The translations under genes were made by a program, and so were the position numbers. DNA of 64,000 bases from Nitrospina sp. (lineage in GTDB: Bacteria > Nitrospinota > Nitrospinia > Nitrospinales > VA-1). The stretch is from positions 30,283 to 94,282 of the forward strand of contig JABHTG010000037.1 in the NCBI GenBank assembly GCA_018697205.1, in the 5' to 3' direction. A model generated the notes under the pieces. It was not told the origin of the DNA. It did not search any database and worked only from the letters and a program-made list of their open reading frames with translations. Positions 61,931 to 64,000 of this stretch are shown one piece after another (position 1 is the first letter of the stretch; every line of letters begins with the position of its first letter).

Positions 61931-62716
61931 TTATTCTTTTCGTTCATCGGGTGCAAGCAGAGCGTTCATGTTTTTTTGAATTTTTGCAGGGTTTGATTTT
62001 TCGAAAATTCCTATAACACCAATACGAATAGTTTTAATTAAATTTGCTTCGCTTTCTGTGCGCATGGCTAGTTTTGCGGTAATAGGAGTTACAATAAGGT
62101 TGGCTAGGATTAGACCATAAAATGTTGTTATCAATGCTGTAGCAAGAGCTGGCCCAATAGTTGACGGGTTATCGATATGCATGAGCATTTGAATCAGACC
62201 AATCAAGGTGCCTGCCATTCCAAATACAGGTGCTTGCACACCAGCGAAACGTAAAATTTTTTGCCCGGCATTGTGTCGTTCGTTAAGCGAATTAATTTCA
62301 TGGTCAAGAACTGCATATATCTCTCGTCCGTTATAACCATCCACTATCATTGCGATACCATTTTTTAAAAAACGATTTTCCACTTTTGCTTCTGCATTCT
62401 CTAGAACCTTCATGCCTCCTGATCGATACTTTGAAGCTAGCGCCATAATTTCATCTATATAATCCACTGGTTTCATAATTTCTGGTCTGAAAGCGTTAAT
62501 GATCACGGGGACCATTTCAAGTATCTTGCTAGATTGGAAAGCTATGAAGCAGGTTGAGGTCATTCCACCAATAACAATCAAAACGGCATTTAGGTTCACG
62601 AAAATATCTCCATCACCTCCAAGAATGATAGCGATTGTTATAAGCCCAATTCCTGCAACTACCCCAATGATGGTTCCTGTATCAAAACCAGTATCTGATT
62701 CGGAATCACTAGCCAT
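61931..62716 (-). CDS. MotA-type stator/proton-channel protein
   Basis: A 261-residue protein with four membrane helices (about 13-30, 38-58, 155-175, 188-208) in the MotA/PomA pattern, with the large cytosolic loop between the second and third. The motif G-M-A-G-T-L-I-G-L-I-Q-M-L precedes the third-helix region. MotA works with MotB, but no MotB or other flagellar gene is near. It lies between the adenylate cyclase and the pentapeptide gene on one transcript. It may be a stator subunit or a relative with another cargo. Confidence 0.87.
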   Translation of the reverse strand: MASDSESDTGFDTGTIIGVVAGIGLITIAIILGGDGDIFVNLNAVLIVIGGMTSTCFIAFQSSKILEMVPVIINAFRPEIMKPVDYIDEIMALASKYRSGGMKVLENAEAKVENRFLKNGIAMIVDGYNGREIYAVLDHEINSLNERHNAGQKILRFAGVQAPVFGMAGTLIGLIQMLMHIDNPSTIGPALATALITTFYGLILANLIVTPITAKLAMRTESEANLIKTIRIGVIGIFEKSNPAKIQKNMNALLAPDERKE

Positions 62717-62743
62717 TATTTAATTTTTTTATCTGAAGATTTC

Positions 62744-64000
62744 TCATATATCTACTTTAGATCTTATTTTAAGGGAACGTAATATATAACCATCCAGCCA
62801 TGGTACCTGAATTACTTCTCTTCGGTCGCAGGGGATGTAATACTTTAGAAAATTAGGTGCCTCTACTCGTTCTGGTGTCAATTGAGGGCTTAATTCAGCA
62901 AGTGTACGATCCATACAATTGAGGCCGGAGTAAGTTTTGCAGAATAGTTCTCCCCATGTGGTGATATATATAGTCGAGATACTTTGTATTCTTTCCAAAC
63001 GACTATTGAGAAACTCATTTAATTCTTTAGAGTTTTTACATTCTTTTATATCGCCTGTGGTAACTTGAATAGGTGGAGGGTTCCCAAAGTCGACTATCAT
63101 ATAAAGTTGTTTGATTTGTGCATCTGCGAGTAGATCATCATTTGATATTGCCGCTATGTTTACCGAGGCTATAAATGAAGAGATTTGATCTAACAGATGT
63201 AATAGGTCTTTGCTCCTTATTGATCCTCCCTCTGATTGAAGCAAGACTTCTGTGTTCTCATCGTCGTATTTTTCTATTTTTTTTGAATATAAATGGTTGT
63301 TTGCAGTAAATGCGATTAAGGAAGGTAATAAAGTCGTTTTTTTGATTATAAAGTCTGGGTCAACTTGATCAATGAAGGCTGGCGCTCTACCTCGAATGAG
63401 ATGCCATGCGCCAGCTTCTTCTTTAGGATTTGGTTTCTCATGAAGAAATGTTAAAAAACCCTCATTTGTTTTTCCGTCAACAAGGGCCCCTATATTTTCA
63501 ACTTTATTAGGAGCTGTTCGATAAGCACTAAACAATTTTCTCCCGAGAAGATTGGTATCTTTTTCAGTGATTAAAGTTTCACTTGCATCTAGAGTGCTAT
63601 TTTTTTCGGAAATATGTTTATAAGAACTCATAAGAATTTTGTTTATTCGGTCACCTAATTCAACCTTTTGGTTCATTTGCCAGTCAATGTAGTATTTGTT
63701 TATATGATCTACCTTTGCACCATCCCAACCCCAATCCTTAAGCATTTGTATCAGGATAATTTTTTTCCAGTGACTTGAACCATTCTCTAGTTCTTTTCCA
63801 GAAACTTGTGTGCCAACTTTGAGATAAAATGCTGCTCGCAAGGCATCTACTTCGGGGTCTTTTTTTGTATTAGAAAAAAACTCTTGCACTCGTGTAAACA
63901 TCAAAAGATATGGGTCTATTTTTTCATGAGGAGTACCATCAAAAATTCTCTGTTTTACCTGATGACAAAGTAGATTGGATTTAGTTTCGGTGAACATATA
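62744..64000 (-). CDS. cyaA: Class I adenylate cyclase, C-terminal part (cut by window)
   Basis: The visible 418 residues match the latter half of gammaproteobacterial class I adenylate cyclase: R-A-A-F-Y-L-K-V, then D-W-G-W-D, then L-G-R-K-L-F-S-A-Y with P-N-K-V, and a G-A-W-H-L-I-R-G-R-A-P block. The N-terminal catalytic domain must lie beyond base 64000; the ATG at 63997 is probably internal. Class I enzymes make cAMP. It heads the minus-strand unit with the MotA-type and pentapeptide genes, 27 bases upstream of the former. The match is from remembered motifs, not a search. Confidence 0.8.
   Translation of the reverse strand, partial: YMFTETKSNLLCHQVKQRIFDGTPHEKIDPYLLMFTRVQEFFSNTKKDPEVDALRAAFYLKVGTQVSGKELENGSSHWKKIILIQMLKDWGWDGAKVDHINKYYIDWQMNQKVELGDRINKILMSSYKHISEKNSTLDASETLITEKDTNLLGRKLFSAYRTAPNKVENIGALVDGKTNEGFLTFLHEKPNPKEEAGAWHLIRGRAPAFIDQVDPDFIIKKTTLLPSLIAFTANNHLYSKKIEKYDDENTEVLLQSEGGSIRSKDLLHLLDQISSFIASVNIAAISNDDLLADAQIKQLYMIVDFGNPPPIQVTTGDIKECKNSKELNEFLNSRLERIQSISTIYITTWGELFCKTYSGLNCMDRTLAELSPQLTPERVEAPNFLKYYIPCDRREVIQVPWLDGYILRSLKIRSKVDI

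Noticed and set aside
1-64000. CRISPR arrays, insertion sequences, prophage, integrases, tRNA or rRNA genes
   Set aside because: I looked for regular spaced repeats, terminal inverted repeats with transposases, and cloverleaf or rRNA sequence and saw none; a computed search would be firmer.

Overview
The window is AT-rich, densely packed bacterial DNA of an ordinary diderm chromosome. It carries a full type II secretion operon, an MlaA homologue, a SPOR protein, PssA/Psd phospholipid genes and many secreted proteins. It looks like a marine, low-GC relative of Nitrospinota or of the former deltaproteobacterial groups. The grounds are the class I adenylate cyclase, the PCP_red-fused radical SAM and HemQ-like proteins, and the sulfur-carrier cysteine genes. 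This placement is an inference from gene content. I see no rRNA, tRNA, CRISPR array, insertion sequence, phage or integrase.

Layout. 1-1329: end of a secreted NHL-propeller gene. 1404-6583 (minus): a sulfur/amino-acid cluster, cysK - thrC - sulfur carrier (MoaD/CysO-like) - MoeB-like activator - CysM-like synthase - [2Fe-2S] ferredoxin, followed by a PilZ gene. 6932-18665 (minus): type II secretion genes in the order gspC-E-F-G-H-I-J-K-L-M-D, preceded by a stand-alone STN-domain exported protein and a cyclic-nucleotide-binding protein (18799-19761). 20005-26105: a radical SAM/SPASM-PCP_red enzyme coupled to a tiny exported Lys-rich protein, a divergent monohaem cytochrome c lipoprotein, FxsA, a methyltransferase, an Nfu-type Fe-S protein and ClpS. 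26112-29170: citrate synthase, a DAACS symporter and a half-size TauE/SafE protein. 29185-31978: small orphan genes, including two paralogous exported proteins of unknown family, each with its own hairpin terminator. 32325-43764: HisN/IMPase, a formylglycine-generating-type protein, a membrane spermidine-synthase-like/TPR fusion, TPR, MlaA, YyaL/DUF255, and a PCP_red/HemQ-like fusion. 43855-49321: accD, pssA, psd, ilvC, ilvH, nth, rph. 49560-58909: bactofilin/TPR fusion, Na+/Ca2+ antiporter, SPOR protein, pyrD, alr, a CNT nucleoside transporter and small orphans. 58930-64000: Reg_prop propeller, FGE-type lipoprotein, pentapeptide protein, MotA-type channel, and the C-terminal part of a class I adenylate cyclase that runs off the window.

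How the genes work together. The clearest functional unit is secretion: pseudopilus, assembly ATPase, inner-membrane platform and an unusual SH3b-containing secretin, alongside many exported proteins. The cysteine/threonine cluster has the parts of protein-thiocarboxylate-dependent cysteine synthesis, but the carrier's diglycine is masked by three residues and no JAMM protease is present here. Two distant genes, a radical SAM enzyme and a coproheme-decarboxylase-like protein, share the same PCP_red module, which hints at a common tetrapyrrole role. A cyclase and a cNMP-binding protein at opposite ends suggest cAMP signalling. These last two links are hypotheses.
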